Below, piece after piece: positions 1 through 8,947 of a stretch of 34,571 bases of DNA (position 1 is the first letter of the stretch; each line of letters starts with the position of its first letter). The notes under the pieces are model-generated. The model did no database searches. It worked only from the letters and a program-made list of their open reading frames with translations, and was not told the DNA's origin. A program made the position numbers and the translations under genes. This DNA is from an uncultured Saprospirales bacterium. GTDB lineage: Bacteria > Bacteroidota > Bacteroidia > Chitinophagales > Saprospiraceae. The stretch lies in the NCBI GenBank assembly GCA_913061325.1, contig CAJXUU010000018.1, positions 1 through 34,571 on the forward strand, read 5' to 3'.

Positions 1-47
1 GAGATTTCTGCCTGTCTCGTGGGCTCGGAGATGTGTATAAGAGACAG
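1..47 (+). other. Nextera P7-side adapter (non-genomic)
   Basis: These bases are library adapter, not genome. Positions 1-5 match the end of the Illumina P7 primer, 6-13 (TTCTGCCT) match a Nextera i7 index (N703 as I recall it), 14-28 are the Nextera read-2 tail and 29-47 are the 19-base Tn5 mosaic end AGATGTGTATAAGAGACAG. Genomic sequence begins at 48. An open frame starting at an ATG at 33 lies inside the adapter, so any annotated protein that begins there has an artificial N-terminus. Confidence 0.98.
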
Positions 48-131
48 ATCTTGGACGGCTCACTAGTTGACAAAATCCCATTAGGAGAATCCAAATTCTC
101 GTCTTATCTTTATATTGCTTTTTTAACTAAT

Positions 132-1310
132 ATGACATCAATGAAACGTTCAATAATATTCATTTTTTTACTTTCTATCTCTTTATCTAGCTATGCTCAA
201 GGCATTGAATTTGTGCATGTGAAATGGCAGGAAGCGATGGAAATGGCCAAAGAACAAAACAAACTCTTGTTTGTAGATTCTTATGCTGAGTGGTGTGGGC
301 CATGTAAGCGAATGGCAAAACATGAATTTGTAAAAGAGGACGTAGGGGCGATCTATAATGAAAACTTCATCAATCTGAAGTTGGATATGGAATCTAAAAA
401 TGGTCGTACTTTCGATAGTAAGTACCCAGTATCAGCTTATCCAACAATGTTTTTCCTGGATGGAGAAGGAAAAGTGGTGAAGAAAATCAAAGGTGGACAA
501 AAAGGGGAAGCACTGATATCAATGGCGAAAAAAGTATTGAAGAGCTATGATACAAGTGGTAAGTTCAAGGAAAAGTATGATACAGGCGAAAGATCATATG
601 ATGTAGTATACAGTTACGTAGAAGCACTGAATAAAGCAAGCAAGCCAAGTCTTAGGATCTCAAACAAATATTTAAAATCTAATCCTGAAATTACAGAAGA
701 GCAAAAACTAAAGTTCTATCACGTAGCTTCTGCAGAAGCGGATTCAAAGATCTTTGACTTGATGGTTGATAACAAGACCGCTATAATTGCTTTAATTGGT
801 GCTGAAGCTTTTGACAAAAAGGTAATGTCAGCTTGTAATAACACAGTAAAAAAGGCTGTAGAATACGAAACAGAATCTCTCTTAGAGGAAGCTGTCCAAA
901 AGTCTAGCGCGCTAACTACGGGTGGAAAAGAATTTGGCTTGAATGCCAAGATGAGCTATGCAAAGAGTATGAAGAACAATGGCATGTATGCTTCTGCTGC
1001 AAAAGATCTCTCTAAAATTTACCTCAAAGGAGATGTAGAGAAGGTAAATGCTATTATTTTGACACTTCACAAAGTATTTGGTGCTGATATTGAAATGTTG
1101 GAGCTAAGTAAAGACATTTCAAAGAAGTACTTCAAGAAAGCTAAATCAGTAAACAGTGCATTGGCATATTCAAAAACAATGATGTTGTTGAATGACAATG
1201 AAAAGGCAAAGAAGATACTTGAAAAAGGAATTAAGAATGCTAAAAAAGCAGGAGAAAACACAAAATCTTTAGAAATGATGCTAAAGGTAATAGAGACGAA
1301 AAAAGCGTAA
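132..1310 (+). CDS. Secreted thioredoxin-fold protein with long helical C-terminal region
   Basis: A 392-residue exported protein. A Sec signal peptide is clear (hydrophobic stretch IIFIFLLSISL ending in YAQ). It is followed by a thioredoxin-like domain of about 120 residues with an intact WCGPCK redox motif (Cys55 and Cys58 from this start) and the cis-proline loop YPTMFF (Pro104). The rest, about 250 residues, is Lys- and Ala-rich and looks helical, resembling degenerate TPR-like repeats. The fold suggests a periplasmic disulfide reductase or isomerase; the partner is unknown. The start is ATG 132, with ATG 141 equally possible. The longer frame from 33 is rejected because it reads out of sequencing adapter. 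A decayed paralogue lies 50 bases downstream, so this is the surviving member of a tandem pair. Confidence 0.85.
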   Translation: MTSMKRSIIFIFLLSISLSSYAQGIEFVHVKWQEAMEMAKEQNKLLFVDSYAEWCGPCKRMAKHEFVKEDVGAIYNENFINLKLDMESKNGRTFDSKYPVSAYPTMFFLDGEGKVVKKIKGGQKGEALISMAKKVLKSYDTSGKFKEKYDTGERSYDVVYSYVEALNKASKPSLRISNKYLKSNPEITEEQKLKFYHVASAEADSKIFDLMVDNKTAIIALIGAEAFDKKVMSACNNTVKKAVEYETESLLEEAVQKSSALTTGGKEFGLNAKMSYAKSMKNNGMYASAAKDLSKIYLKGDVEKVNAIILTLHKVFGADIEMLELSKDISKKYFKKAKSVNSALAYSKTMMLLNDNEKAKKILEKGIKNAKKAGENTKSLEMMLKVIETKKA

Positions 1311-1360
1311 ATCACTTCTAGACCAATAGACACCCACAGATCTTAAATCTAGAATATTAA

Positions 1361-2776
1361 GTGAAGCTAAATAAAGCCATAATATTAGCTGTGTTGGTTT
1401 TCTGGAGTATTGTACTAAGTGCTCAGGAAGGGATTCGATTTATGGATGGTAGTCTTGCTGCTATCATGAGTATCGCAAAGGAGAAGAATAAGAATGTATT
1501 TATTGATACATATGCTGGTTGGTGTATTCCATGTAAACGGATGGAATAAAAGTTTAAGAACAAGGATGTAGGTAAGTTTTTCAATGAGCATTTTATCAAT
1601 TACAGGGTCAATATGCAGAACCCAACAAGGGCTGCAGATCTCAGAAAGAAGTAGGACGTAGTATTCTTGCCTACGATGTATATCTTAGATCCTAATGGTC
1701 TGATCAAATACCAAGTTGATAAAGAACTTACAGTCTCAGAATTGCTCAATGCAGGCCAAATCTCTCTCGATCCTGATAGTTATTTTGTGTCGGATGCAAC
1801 AGCTGTTCACAGAAAAGATGGAACCATAACCAGAGGACAGAGACCGAATATAACGAAACCGAAAATCAATAAAACTAATAATCCTAAGTCGATAAATGTT
1901 GTAAAAGTAGCGCCAAAGAAAGTCGAAAATGAAACATCAAATCCTATAGATACTGCTACGGGTAACATTTCTACCTCTGCGGCGGCGAGAAGAGCTAAAA
2001 TATTAGAAAGCTACGAAACTGTAGAGGGGGCTTCTCAGAAAGTATTGGCAATCCTAGGAGAAGGAGAATAACCCCCTGAAGTATTACGTCAAGAGGCATA
2101 TCTGAGGTTAGAATTTATGGATGGAAGTAGTAAGAGTGCAGCCACTAAATATCTAGCAACTCAATCAGATTGGAGTACGGAAGAGAATCGGAAGTTTATC
2201 ATTGATTTTATAAGCAGTACTTTCTCAAAAGAGTATGAATATCTGTGTGAGAATAAAGCTGACTTTGTTGCTCAATTTGGGGAATCTAAAGTAAAAAGAA
2301 CTTTAGAAGTTTTGACAGATAGAACATTACTATAATGCCGTCCCTAGACCTTCGCTTGAGGGAGCTGTCAGATTTTATGAAAATATAGGCTCTGAAAATA
2401 GTAAAAAACAAGCATCCCATTATTTTGTGAATAGACTTATAGCGGATGGGAATACTTTGGAGGTTATAAAAACTTCCTCTAGCTACCTTGAAGACGATAT
2501 CAATGATCTTAAGATGATGTATACAGTTGGCCTATATATTTCTGCAAAAACCCATCGGAATGACAATGAGTTGAAGACAGCATCTTTACTCCTCAAATCT
2601 GCTTGTGAAATAAATCCTAATTCCCTTATCTATTTGGAATTACTTGCTTCGCTTTATAATGAACAAGGAAAACAAAAAAAGCAAAAAACACCTTTGAGAA
2701 GGCTATGAAACTAGCTAAAGATCAAGGTGTAGATTATAAGAAATATGAGGATAAGATTACTAATGTCGTGGGGTGA
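1361..2776 (+). pseudogene. Decayed tandem paralogue of the secreted thioredoxin-fold protein
   Basis: Conceptual translation gives the same architecture as the gene just upstream: signal peptide (from GTG 1361), thioredoxin domain with intact WCIPCK, cis-proline segment LPTMYILD, then a long helical C-terminus. It is broken many times. There are in-frame stops at 1547 (TAA), 1652 (TAG, where the intact copy has the Tyr of KYPV) and 2069 (TAA). A one-base shift occurs near 2325-2332, and a second shift in or beside the A7 run at 2674-2680 restores the first frame, which ends at TGA 2774. The initiation codon is also only GTG. Several independent lesions of different kinds point to real decay rather than a sequencing error. 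Fragments of 62, 134, 72 and 93 residues should not be annotated as separate genes. Confidence 0.85.
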
Positions 2777-2878
2777 AAATAAAAATGGCGGAACCAGTTT
2801 CCTGAATCCGCTCATCGATCTCTTTATACTTCCGCTTTATGATCGAGCAAACAACTGAAGATTTTTGTATTCTGAAAA

Positions 2879-3310
2879 CTATGGATTAGTTCTCTTAAAT
2901 TTTTTCCAAGTAGTTCTAAATGCCTTGGCCATAGTCTTCGAAGTCTCAGCATTGAATCTGATTACATCATTGCTATCTTCGGTTGCAGGTGCAGCACATG
3001 CTATACATTTTTTAGATGCATTATAGATTGCTGTCTCCTCCATAAATGGAATGAACTCTGAATCAGGAAGTATCAGGAAGTTAGTTGCTATTTCAGCTTC
3101 AGTTACTTTGTACATTTTTTTATACAGCTTCAAATTCTTTAGGACAGTCTTTGTTGCAGGGACTATATATCGGTACTTTGTTTTCTCACCTAAGTTTACA
3201 CTTACGAGTTCTGAGAAATCTTTGTTCTCTGTATCATAGTGAAGCGTAGGGCTGATTACCCATACTTCTTTTGCTTTATCTTCTAGCTTGATTAATTGTT
3301 TTAGTGTCAT
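2879..3310 (-). CDS. Hypothetical protein, 143 aa, possible PLD-like sensory domain
   Basis: I do not recognise this protein with certainty. It is soluble, without signal peptide or membrane segment. The segment EVWVISPTLHYDTENKDF, followed by a basic/aromatic stretch (KYRYIVP) and then FLILPDSEF, resembles non-catalytic phospholipase-D-like domains found in stand-alone regulatory proteins. No HKD motif is present, so enzymatic phospholipase activity is not suggested. A Cys-rich stretch (KKCIACAAP) sits near the C-terminus. It starts at ATG 3310 and is transcribed in the same direction as, but downstream of, radC, with a gap of 98 bases. It could be co-transcribed with radC; a function cannot be assigned. 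Confidence 0.7.
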   Translation of the reverse strand: MTLKQLIKLEDKAKEVWVISPTLHYDTENKDFSELVSVNLGEKTKYRYIVPATKTVLKNLKLYKKMYKVTEAEIATNFLILPDSEFIPFMEETAIYNASKKCIACAAPATEDSNDVIRFNAETSKTMAKAFRTTWKKFKRTNP

Positions 3311-3408
3311 ACTGTATTCTTATTTTTAATTATGTCATTGACAATAAGCTATAAAAGTAATGAATGTTAGTGGATTCAGAAATTAAATAATTTTATTGTT
3401 TCAATTCT

Positions 3409-4122
3409 CTACATCAAACCTTCATCTGCAAAACTAAAATATCCTTCTTGAGTGATGATTAAATGGTCTGGGACCGACACGTCTAGTAATTTGGCTCCTT
3501 CTTGCAGTTTCTTTGTAATATTAAGATCTTCTCTGCTTGGTTGCAAATTGCCACTTGGGTGATTATGCACAAGTATAATAACTGAAGCCAAGTTTTCTAT
3601 TGCATGTTTGAATATCAATCTAGGATCAGCTAATACAGCGTTAACGCCACCACTACTTATTTTTATTTTTTTGATCAATTTAGAGCCTCGATTCAATAGT
3701 AGAATCCAGAATTCCTCGAAGTTATTATCAGCAATAATGGGAGCTATTAGATTATAAGCATCTCGACTTGATTGTACTTTTGGTTGCTCTTTTGGGTCGG
3801 TGAGTTGTCTGCGTCTGCCCATTTCTAATGCTGCGGCTATGGTGATAGCTTTCGCTTCTCCTATCCCTTTGAATGCCATGAAATCTGCCAAATCTTTTCT
3901 TCCTAATTCATGCAAATTATTATCTACTGAACTGAGAATCAGTTGAGAAAGACCCACTGCCGTCATCTCTGTATTTCCAGATCCTATCAAAATAGCAAGC
4001 AGTTCGGCATCCGAAAGTGCTTCTCTTCCTTTGAGCATCATTTTTTCTCTTGGACGATCTTCTTCAGACCAAGATTTTATATTCAGTTTTGAATTTGTTG
4101 GCATCGTGATTGGTTTAGTCAC
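3409..4122 (-). CDS. radC: RadC family protein (JAMM/MPN metalloprotease-like)
   Basis: A full-length RadC homologue of 237 residues. The N-terminal half holds the UPF0758 helical region with a helix-hairpin-helix-like segment (residues about 81-104, FKGIGEAKA). The C-terminal half is the MPN/JAMM domain with the diagnostic HNHPSG motif (His186 and His188) and the metal-binding Asp199 in the SRED segment. The family was named for a repair phenotype in E. coli that was later assigned to another gene, so the real role is unsettled; a JAMM metal-dependent hydrolase fold is firm. Start ATG 4122 is chosen, with ATG 4104 possible. The gene is leftward; no obvious terminator follows it. Confidence 0.95.
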   Translation of the reverse strand: MTKPITMPTNSKLNIKSWSEEDRPREKMMLKGREALSDAELLAILIGSGNTEMTAVGLSQLILSSVDNNLHELGRKDLADFMAFKGIGEAKAITIAAALEMGRRRQLTDPKEQPKVQSSRDAYNLIAPIIADNNFEEFWILLLNRGSKLIKKIKISSGGVNAVLADPRLIFKHAIENLASVIILVHNHPSGNLQPSREDLNITKKLQEGAKLLDVSVPDHLIITQEGYFSFADEGLM

Positions 4123-4246
4123 TGCAAATTAGTGAAAATAATCAGATATAATGTCCCCAGCTTATTACCCGATTCGCCATGTGTGTAATATTATATTTTA
4201 TCTTAGTCGTAAAGACTTAGAAATAACTAATGAAAACTAAAAGACA

Positions 4247-4544
4247 ATGAAAAATTTCATGATGATTTTTTTTGGTGAAGACTATTCAAAAATCGAATGG
4301 GGACCTGGGGAAATGCAAAAACGAATGGAAAACTGGGGTGCGTGGCATGAAAAGATTATGGAGAAAGGAATCTTTGTGGATGGTCAAGGATTACTATCTG
4401 ATACCAGAACTATTATTCTCTAAAACATATGAAAAAGCAAAGGATCCTAATAATCAAAAACTAATGCTCTACAAAGCAATTGATACTGCACCGAATGAAC
4501 CAACAAGAGCAGTACTGAAAGATAGGATGTCCAAGATTGTTTAG
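4247..4544 (+). pseudogene. Composite remnant: N-half of a YCII-like gene joined to the tail of another gene
   Basis: Frame 4247-4423 encodes 58 residues beginning MKNFMMIFFGEDYSKI, with the pattern of the N-terminal half of YCII/DGPF-domain proteins (PGEMQKRMENWGAWHEKIMEKG, then GLLSDT). It stops at TAA 4421, before the second half where the DGPF motif should be. Immediately after, in another frame, 4428-4544 encodes a lysine-rich segment (LMLYKAIDTAPNEP, then RMSKIV) that looks like the C-terminal end of a TPR-type protein. Neither half is complete, which suggests a deletion junction. An uninterrupted 90-residue frame from 4272 also covers this stretch, but its first half is out of frame with the YCII-like reading and is probably a shadow. 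Confidence 0.55.
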
Positions 4545-4594
4545 TTGTCTCCTACATTTGAAAGTATCCATTACTTTTTGCAGTTTTGTGATTA

Positions 4595-6010
4595 GTGAAA
4601 AATCTCGATTTAGATAGTGTCCTTTTTTATAGTCTGTTGCTCGTCTTTACAGTGACTTATCTATTTATGTTTCCCATGGGGTGGCTTATTTCTGATGAGT
4701 ATACTTATGTGAATCAAGCGATTGCGATCTCTCAAGGAGAGACATACCTATCATTTGTTGATTCTATTACAAACGAACAAGTATCATATAGTTTTACTCG
4801 ATATTCTTTAGGTAATTCTTTTTGGATTGCCATTTGGATCAAGCTTTTCAGTTTGAAGCATATCTACATAGGCAGTTTATTTGCGATTTTGGGCGGAAGT
4901 TGGTTTTTATATCGAGCAATAAAAAGTAACATATATTTCATCCCTGCCTTAGGACTAATATTTCTGTATCCTTCGCTTGAATTTTTTGCAAATAGTACAA
5001 TGAGTACAGTCCCTAGTTTTCTATTGAGTGGCATATTCATTTATGGCTTATTTACGCATAAAGAAAGTAGATGGAAGTGGTTTTGGCTTTGTCTTATAGC
5101 TTCCTTTTCATTTTGGGTAAGAGAGACGAATGTTGTGCTTCTAGGAGGTATTTGTTTCATTCACTTTCTACAAGATCGCAGATGGTTTGGCTTTTATTTT
5201 ATGGGAACTGCCATAGGAATAATACCTAGATTATTGTCATCACATTTTTTCTATGGAGATCCATTTTATTACGTTTTGGCAGAATCTTTTAGCGTATCAA
5301 ATATTGGAGGGAATATTACAATATATGCTTTGCTGACATTGATTTGTATGCCATTAAGTTTGGTGTTTCTAGGTGCTTATAAAGGGAGATACAGATGGCC
5401 GATTGTGGTTTCAACTTTTGTTTTTACGTTCCTTTATTTGACCTATAGTTTCAATGCCAGTATTTATAGTGGCTTTGAGAAAGGGATAATTCTCATGGGG
5501 CGTTTTCTGATTCCACTTTTACCATTCTTTGTGTTGTCTGTAGCTTGGTTTTTTAGGAATGCTAGAATAAGTAAATATTTGATTTTGGGGTTTTTCCTAT
5601 TCGTTATTATGATTATGTTCGGAATGAAATATAAAGTCTTCCAAGAAGCAAACCTGCATAAAGAGATAAGTATCTATATATACGAAACCCATGAAGACGA
5701 CCATATATTCTTTGATCTCTCTCTAAAAACTAATGTAGTAAGATACTTAAATCCAATGCATGGTCAATTCTACAAACAATCTGATATGACTTTACTATTA
5801 GATGCAGAATATATGGCTAATGCGCTCAATCAAAAGAATGATGTGTACATTGTTCAGACAATAAATACAGCAAATAATGTAAAATCTGGACTCACAAAAT
5901 CGATACAATCGATCATAAATAAAGCAGAGGAAGAGTATAATCTAAAAATCGTAAATGAACTTCAAATCAAGCCAGGGCTTATATTGCAAATAATCCAAAT
6001 TCGTAAATAA
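4595..6010 (+). CDS. Polytopic GT-C type glycosyltransferase-like membrane protein
   Basis: A 471-residue inner-membrane protein with about ten hydrophobic segments between residues 10 and 350 and a hydrophilic C-terminal part of roughly 120 residues. Shortly after the first membrane segment comes an acidic pair (SDEYTYVNQA), where GT-C enzymes of the PMT/ArnT-like families carry catalytic acidic residues in the first extracytoplasmic loop. This suggests transfer of a sugar from a polyprenyl-phosphate donor on the outer face of the inner membrane; donor and acceptor are unknown. The start is GTG 4595, the first possible start after an in-frame TGA at 4589. The next gene starts two bases after its stop codon, so the two are surely co-transcribed. 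A bacterial O-antigen ligase/polymerase role is less likely. Confidence 0.7.
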   Translation: MKNLDLDSVLFYSLLLVFTVTYLFMFPMGWLISDEYTYVNQAIAISQGETYLSFVDSITNEQVSYSFTRYSLGNSFWIAIWIKLFSLKHIYIGSLFAILGGSWFLYRAIKSNIYFIPALGLIFLYPSLEFFANSTMSTVPSFLLSGIFIYGLFTHKESRWKWFWLCLIASFSFWVRETNVVLLGGICFIHFLQDRRWFGFYFMGTAIGIIPRLLSSHFFYGDPFYYVLAESFSVSNIGGNITIYALLTLICMPLSLVFLGAYKGRYRWPIVVSTFVFTFLYLTYSFNASIYSGFEKGIILMGRFLIPLLPFFVLSVAWFFRNARISKYLILGFFLFVIMIMFGMKYKVFQEANLHKEISIYIYETHEDDHIFFDLSLKTNVVRYLNPMHGQFYKQSDMTLLLDAEYMANALNQKNDVYIVQTINTANNVKSGLTKSIQSIINKAEEEYNLKIVNELQIKPGLILQIIQIRK

Positions 6011-6011
6011 T

Positions 6012-6938
6012 ATGGCTCAAAGAAATCGTTTTTTAATGCCAGGTTACATGCTCAATACAGCAAGAATAAAATTGATGTCTAATTGGAAAAAGCTTACTAG
6101 AGGGTCTTATCCGTATACTTATTTCAAAGATAAAGTGAAAGATAAGTGGGGTGGAAAATATGAATTGAGCTTTAGTGATGAATATAAATCCTTGACTTAT
6201 TTCGATTATGAAGAAGCAAAATCTTTTCATGAAGGAAAAAGAAGTATTACAATAGATCTCATATTGGCTTTGGTCTATCATGATTCGAGGACGTCCTTAG
6301 AATCAAAAGTTGAGTTGCTTGGTATGGCAAAGGATATTTTAAACCATGCTACAGATAACAACGGTAAGCTTTCATTTATTATCGAAGAAGACTATGAAAG
6401 ATTTGGCTTGTCAGGTGAGTATCTGTCGGCAATTGTGCAGGGAAAGGCAGCTTCTCTCTTCATGAGATGTTATAAGAAGACAGAAGAAAAATCATATTTA
6501 GACCTAGCTCGAAAATCCTTAAATCATTTTAATGCTTCAGTTGAAGATGGAGGAGTCAAAAGACAATTACCGCTCGATATGGAATGGATGGAAGAGTATC
6601 CATCAAAACGTCCTTCTATGGTTCTCAATGGATATTTATTTTGGTTGATTGGACTGGGTGAATATTGTGCAGTGACAAATGATGCTGAATATATAGAAGT
6701 ATTTGAAAAACACCTACGAAGTGCAATCAATTGGTTGCCTGTTTATAAATTGAATCGTGGTTTACTTTATTCTATGTATAGATGGAATCATTGTAATGTT
6801 CATTATATGGGTATTATGAAATATCAGTTTGAACATTTGTATAAGCTGACAGGGATTTCAATATTCGAAGAGTATGCTAAACATTGTGATAAGAATACAA
6901 ATTGGAAAGTATTCAATAATCTGATTGGAGTAAGCTAA
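6012..6938 (+). CDS. D-glucuronyl C5-epimerase-like protein
   Basis: A 308-residue protein matching the C5-epim_C (heparosan glucuronate 5-epimerase) domain by eye. Family-type segments are an (alpha/alpha) helical pattern with AIVQGKAASLFMRCY (residues 140-154), SYLDLA, a GGV turn, and the strongly conserved-looking block WMEEYPSKRP then MVLNGYLFWLIGLGEY (192-218). A tyrosine-containing segment (HYMGIMKYQFEHLYKLTG) follows. The known enzymes invert C5 of D-glucuronate to L-iduronate within a glycan chain. No signal peptide is seen, so it probably acts in the cytoplasm or at the membrane face. It lies one base after the upstream glycosyltransferase gene, and its 3' end overlaps the convergent sulfotransferase gene by 4 bases. 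That context fits a sulfated, uronate-containing glycan. The substrate is not proven. Confidence 0.82.
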   Translation: MAQRNRFLMPGYMLNTARIKLMSNWKKLTRGSYPYTYFKDKVKDKWGGKYELSFSDEYKSLTYFDYEEAKSFHEGKRSITIDLILALVYHDSRTSLESKVELLGMAKDILNHATDNNGKLSFIIEEDYERFGLSGEYLSAIVQGKAASLFMRCYKKTEEKSYLDLARKSLNHFNASVEDGGVKRQLPLDMEWMEEYPSKRPSMVLNGYLFWLIGLGEYCAVTNDAEYIEVFEKHLRSAINWLPVYKLNRGLLYSMYRWNHCNVHYMGIMKYQFEHLYKLTGISIFEEYAKHCDKNTNWKVFNNLIGVS

Positions 6939-7795
6939 TTTACATATTCATCCATCCCAAATAACTCCAATACATTCGTAATGTTATTTCTCTCTGATGC
7001 ATTCAGTTTATAGGCATTCCTTGGAGAAGAAGAAGCTGATGGTTTACTATCTTTTTTTGTAAGTTTTAATTCTCCTTTATTGATAGAAATCAAGTTGCCC
7101 TTTATATCCTTATATCTAAGCATTTGCAGATTTAATTGTGATTGCAATTTCGACAGATATCTGTTTTCGAAGCACCAAAGCGCAACATGCTTAGCTTCTA
7201 CAGAAGTCAATTCTGTTTTTAAGTCACCAATATTAATATCAGAATAGTGTTTAGCTAGAAATGTGGATTGATTAAGAACTTGGTGGATATCTCTGGCATC
7301 AAAATTCATATTGATCCTTGAAGCAACTACATCATATGGATTTCGTACTAAATAAACGACTTGAAGATTGGGATATTCAGCTCTTATATGGTCCATCAAT
7401 AGATTTGCTCTTACCGCCTTGACCAATCTTCTATCACTTCTTATTTTTCTATTGTATCTATTTACCCAAAGATTGCTTATTTGGCCTGTTAAAATATTAT
7501 GAACCGCTCTTTTTTTATGATTGTCGGTATGTGTTGGATCAATATATTCCCTAGTATCAAACTTGAGCCATTCTTTTGTATATGTATTGTTAAATGGTTC
7601 GAATATGAGTCTATAGTCATTATTTTGATTGATGCTTTCCATCAAAAAAGTAGTTCCACTCCGAGTTGATCCAATGATCAATATCGTATTTTCAATATCA
7701 TAGTTCGTTTGGCGGGCTACCAAATTGATCAAGGCAGAAACTACCCAACGATATGCTTTTTTTATAAATAAGATTCTATTCTTCATGGATAACAT
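6935..7795 (-). CDS. PAPS-dependent sulfotransferase
   Basis: A 286-residue sulfotransferase. The 5'-phosphosulfate-binding loop is visible as ILIIGSTRSGTTFLMESI (GSTRSGTT at residues 42-49). The 3'-phosphate-binding segment is VVYLVRNPYDVVASRINM (Arg151, Ser159). These features define the cytosolic/Golgi-type PAPS sulfotransferase fold, which moves sulfate from PAPS to a hydroxyl or amine. It is the last gene of a minus-strand group: its start (ATG 7795, or ATG 7786 giving MKNRILF) overlaps the end of the GT4 gene, implying translational coupling. Next to an epimerase and a glycosyltransferase, a carbohydrate acceptor is the simplest inference. Its stop overlaps the stop of the convergent epimerase gene. 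Confidence 0.9.
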   Translation of the reverse strand: MLSMKNRILFIKKAYRWVVSALINLVARQTNYDIENTILIIGSTRSGTTFLMESINQNNDYRLIFEPFNNTYTKEWLKFDTREYIDPTHTDNHKKRAVHNILTGQISNLWVNRYNRKIRSDRRLVKAVRANLLMDHIRAEYPNLQVVYLVRNPYDVVASRINMNFDARDIHQVLNQSTFLAKHYSDINIGDLKTELTSVEAKHVALWCFENRYLSKLQSQLNLQMLRYKDIKGNLISINKGELKLTKKDSKPSASSSPRNAYKLNASERNNITNVLELFGMDEYVN

Positions 7796-8888
7796 TCTTG
7801 TAGATCAATAATAGTTTATTTATGATCGATTTAGAAGAATAATTATCTAAGACATGCTGTCGAATTAATGACCTGTCGATTTGAGGATAATCACTTATAA
7901 TTTTATCTAACGACTTTGATATTTGGGCTGTATCTGTCTTTGTAGTTTCTATACATCCATGTTCGATAATGATGTGTTCTGGACCTCCAGATCGAGTATA
8001 GATAACAGGAAGGCCACAACTCATAGCTTCTAGTATTGTGATGCCAAAAGTCTCTTCCTTACTTAGTGAAACATAGACATGAGCGCTATTGTACACATCC
8101 GGTAGATCTGCATTCGGAAGTTGATCTTGCAATAGAACCCGTTCCGCTAGACCATTTTCATCAATAAAATTTACTGCTTCTCTTCTCAAAGGTCCTCGAC
8201 CAATAATGTGAAGCTGAGTATCCTTTGATTTCATTTTCATAAATGATTCCAGCATTCTCATTACTCCTTTATTTTCATCCAAGTCACCTATGAACAAGAA
8301 TTTGAAAGGACTAGTTTTCTTCTTATATTCATTCGGTTTGAATACATTAGTATTTACGACATTTGGCAATATTTCGACCTTCTGAGAAGTAAAGTTTTCT
8401 TCTAATATTTCACCTAATTTATGACCAACTGCTATCACATGGCTTGCATTTTTTAGCACTTTCGGGAGATATGATTTTTTCCAGTCAACAAGTGTCATGC
8501 TCTGAATAGATGAATTGTGAATCGTTACTACGTAAGGAATATCCATCTTTTGGTTGATGTACCAGCCAGCATATGCACCATAGTGATCATGGCAATGAAT
8601 TAAATCATACTTTTTTTGATCATGGTTCTTTTTGTAATGGAGATAATATTGATGTGCCCAAATTTTAAGTAATTGCTCATTTCTATTTGGAAGATAGAAA
8701 CCACTTTTTTTATAAACAGTAAGTTTATCGTCTTCAATAGTTAATGTCCTTGGTATGATCCCTCTTTCTAATAATAATACATCCACATCACAACACTCAG
8801 ATAAGGCTTTAGCCTGCGCCTGTACAAATATTCCATAAAGAGGACTTTTTGTTGTAGGGTACCAAGATGAAAGAATGGCTATTCGCAT
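7776..8888 (-). CDS. GT4 family glycosyltransferase
   Basis: A 370-residue GT-B fold enzyme. The N-terminus MRIAILSSWYPTTKSPLYGIF has the usual GT4 acceptor-domain opening with a Gly near the first strand turn. The C-terminal Rossmann half shows FLFIGDLDENKGV (about residues 197-209) and the nucleotide-sugar binding EX7E motif EETFGITILEAMSCGLPV (Glu279 and Glu287). It should transfer a sugar from a nucleotide-sugar donor in the cytoplasm with retention of configuration. It overlaps the downstream sulfotransferase by 20 bases and follows the GNAT gene after 59 bases. That gap contains an imperfectly understood inverted repeat, ATAGTTT-N4-AAACTAT (8900-8917). Specific donor and acceptor cannot be told. 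Confidence 0.93.
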   Translation of the reverse strand: MRIAILSSWYPTTKSPLYGIFVQAQAKALSECCDVDVLLLERGIIPRTLTIEDDKLTVYKKSGFYLPNRNEQLLKIWAHQYYLHYKKNHDQKKYDLIHCHDHYGAYAGWYINQKMDIPYVVTIHNSSIQSMTLVDWKKSYLPKVLKNASHVIAVGHKLGEILEENFTSQKVEILPNVVNTNVFKPNEYKKKTSPFKFLFIGDLDENKGVMRMLESFMKMKSKDTQLHIIGRGPLRREAVNFIDENGLAERVLLQDQLPNADLPDVYNSAHVYVSLSKEETFGITILEAMSCGLPVIYTRSGGPEHIIIEHGCIETTKTDTAQISKSLDKIISDYPQIDRSLIRQHVLDNYSSKSIINKLLLIYKNVIHEE

Positions 8889-8947
8889 TGTTATTTAATA
8901 TAGTTTCGCTAAACTATGACATTTTTAGAGATTCTCGAATATGACAT

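Noticed and set aside
33-131. N-terminal extension of the first gene starting at ATG 33
   Set aside because: It begins in the adapter and reads through the non-coding leader; the signal peptide shows that the real start is 132 or 141.
4272-4430. First half of a 90-residue frame overlapping the YCII-like remnant
   Set aside because: It is an alternative frame of the YCII-like reading; only its last 40 residues look like real protein sequence.
8900-8917. Inverted repeat ATAGTTT-N4-AAACTAT between GNAT and GT4 genes
   Set aside because: It has only 7-base arms, is AT-rich and lacks a T run; it may be chance and is not called as a terminator or operator.
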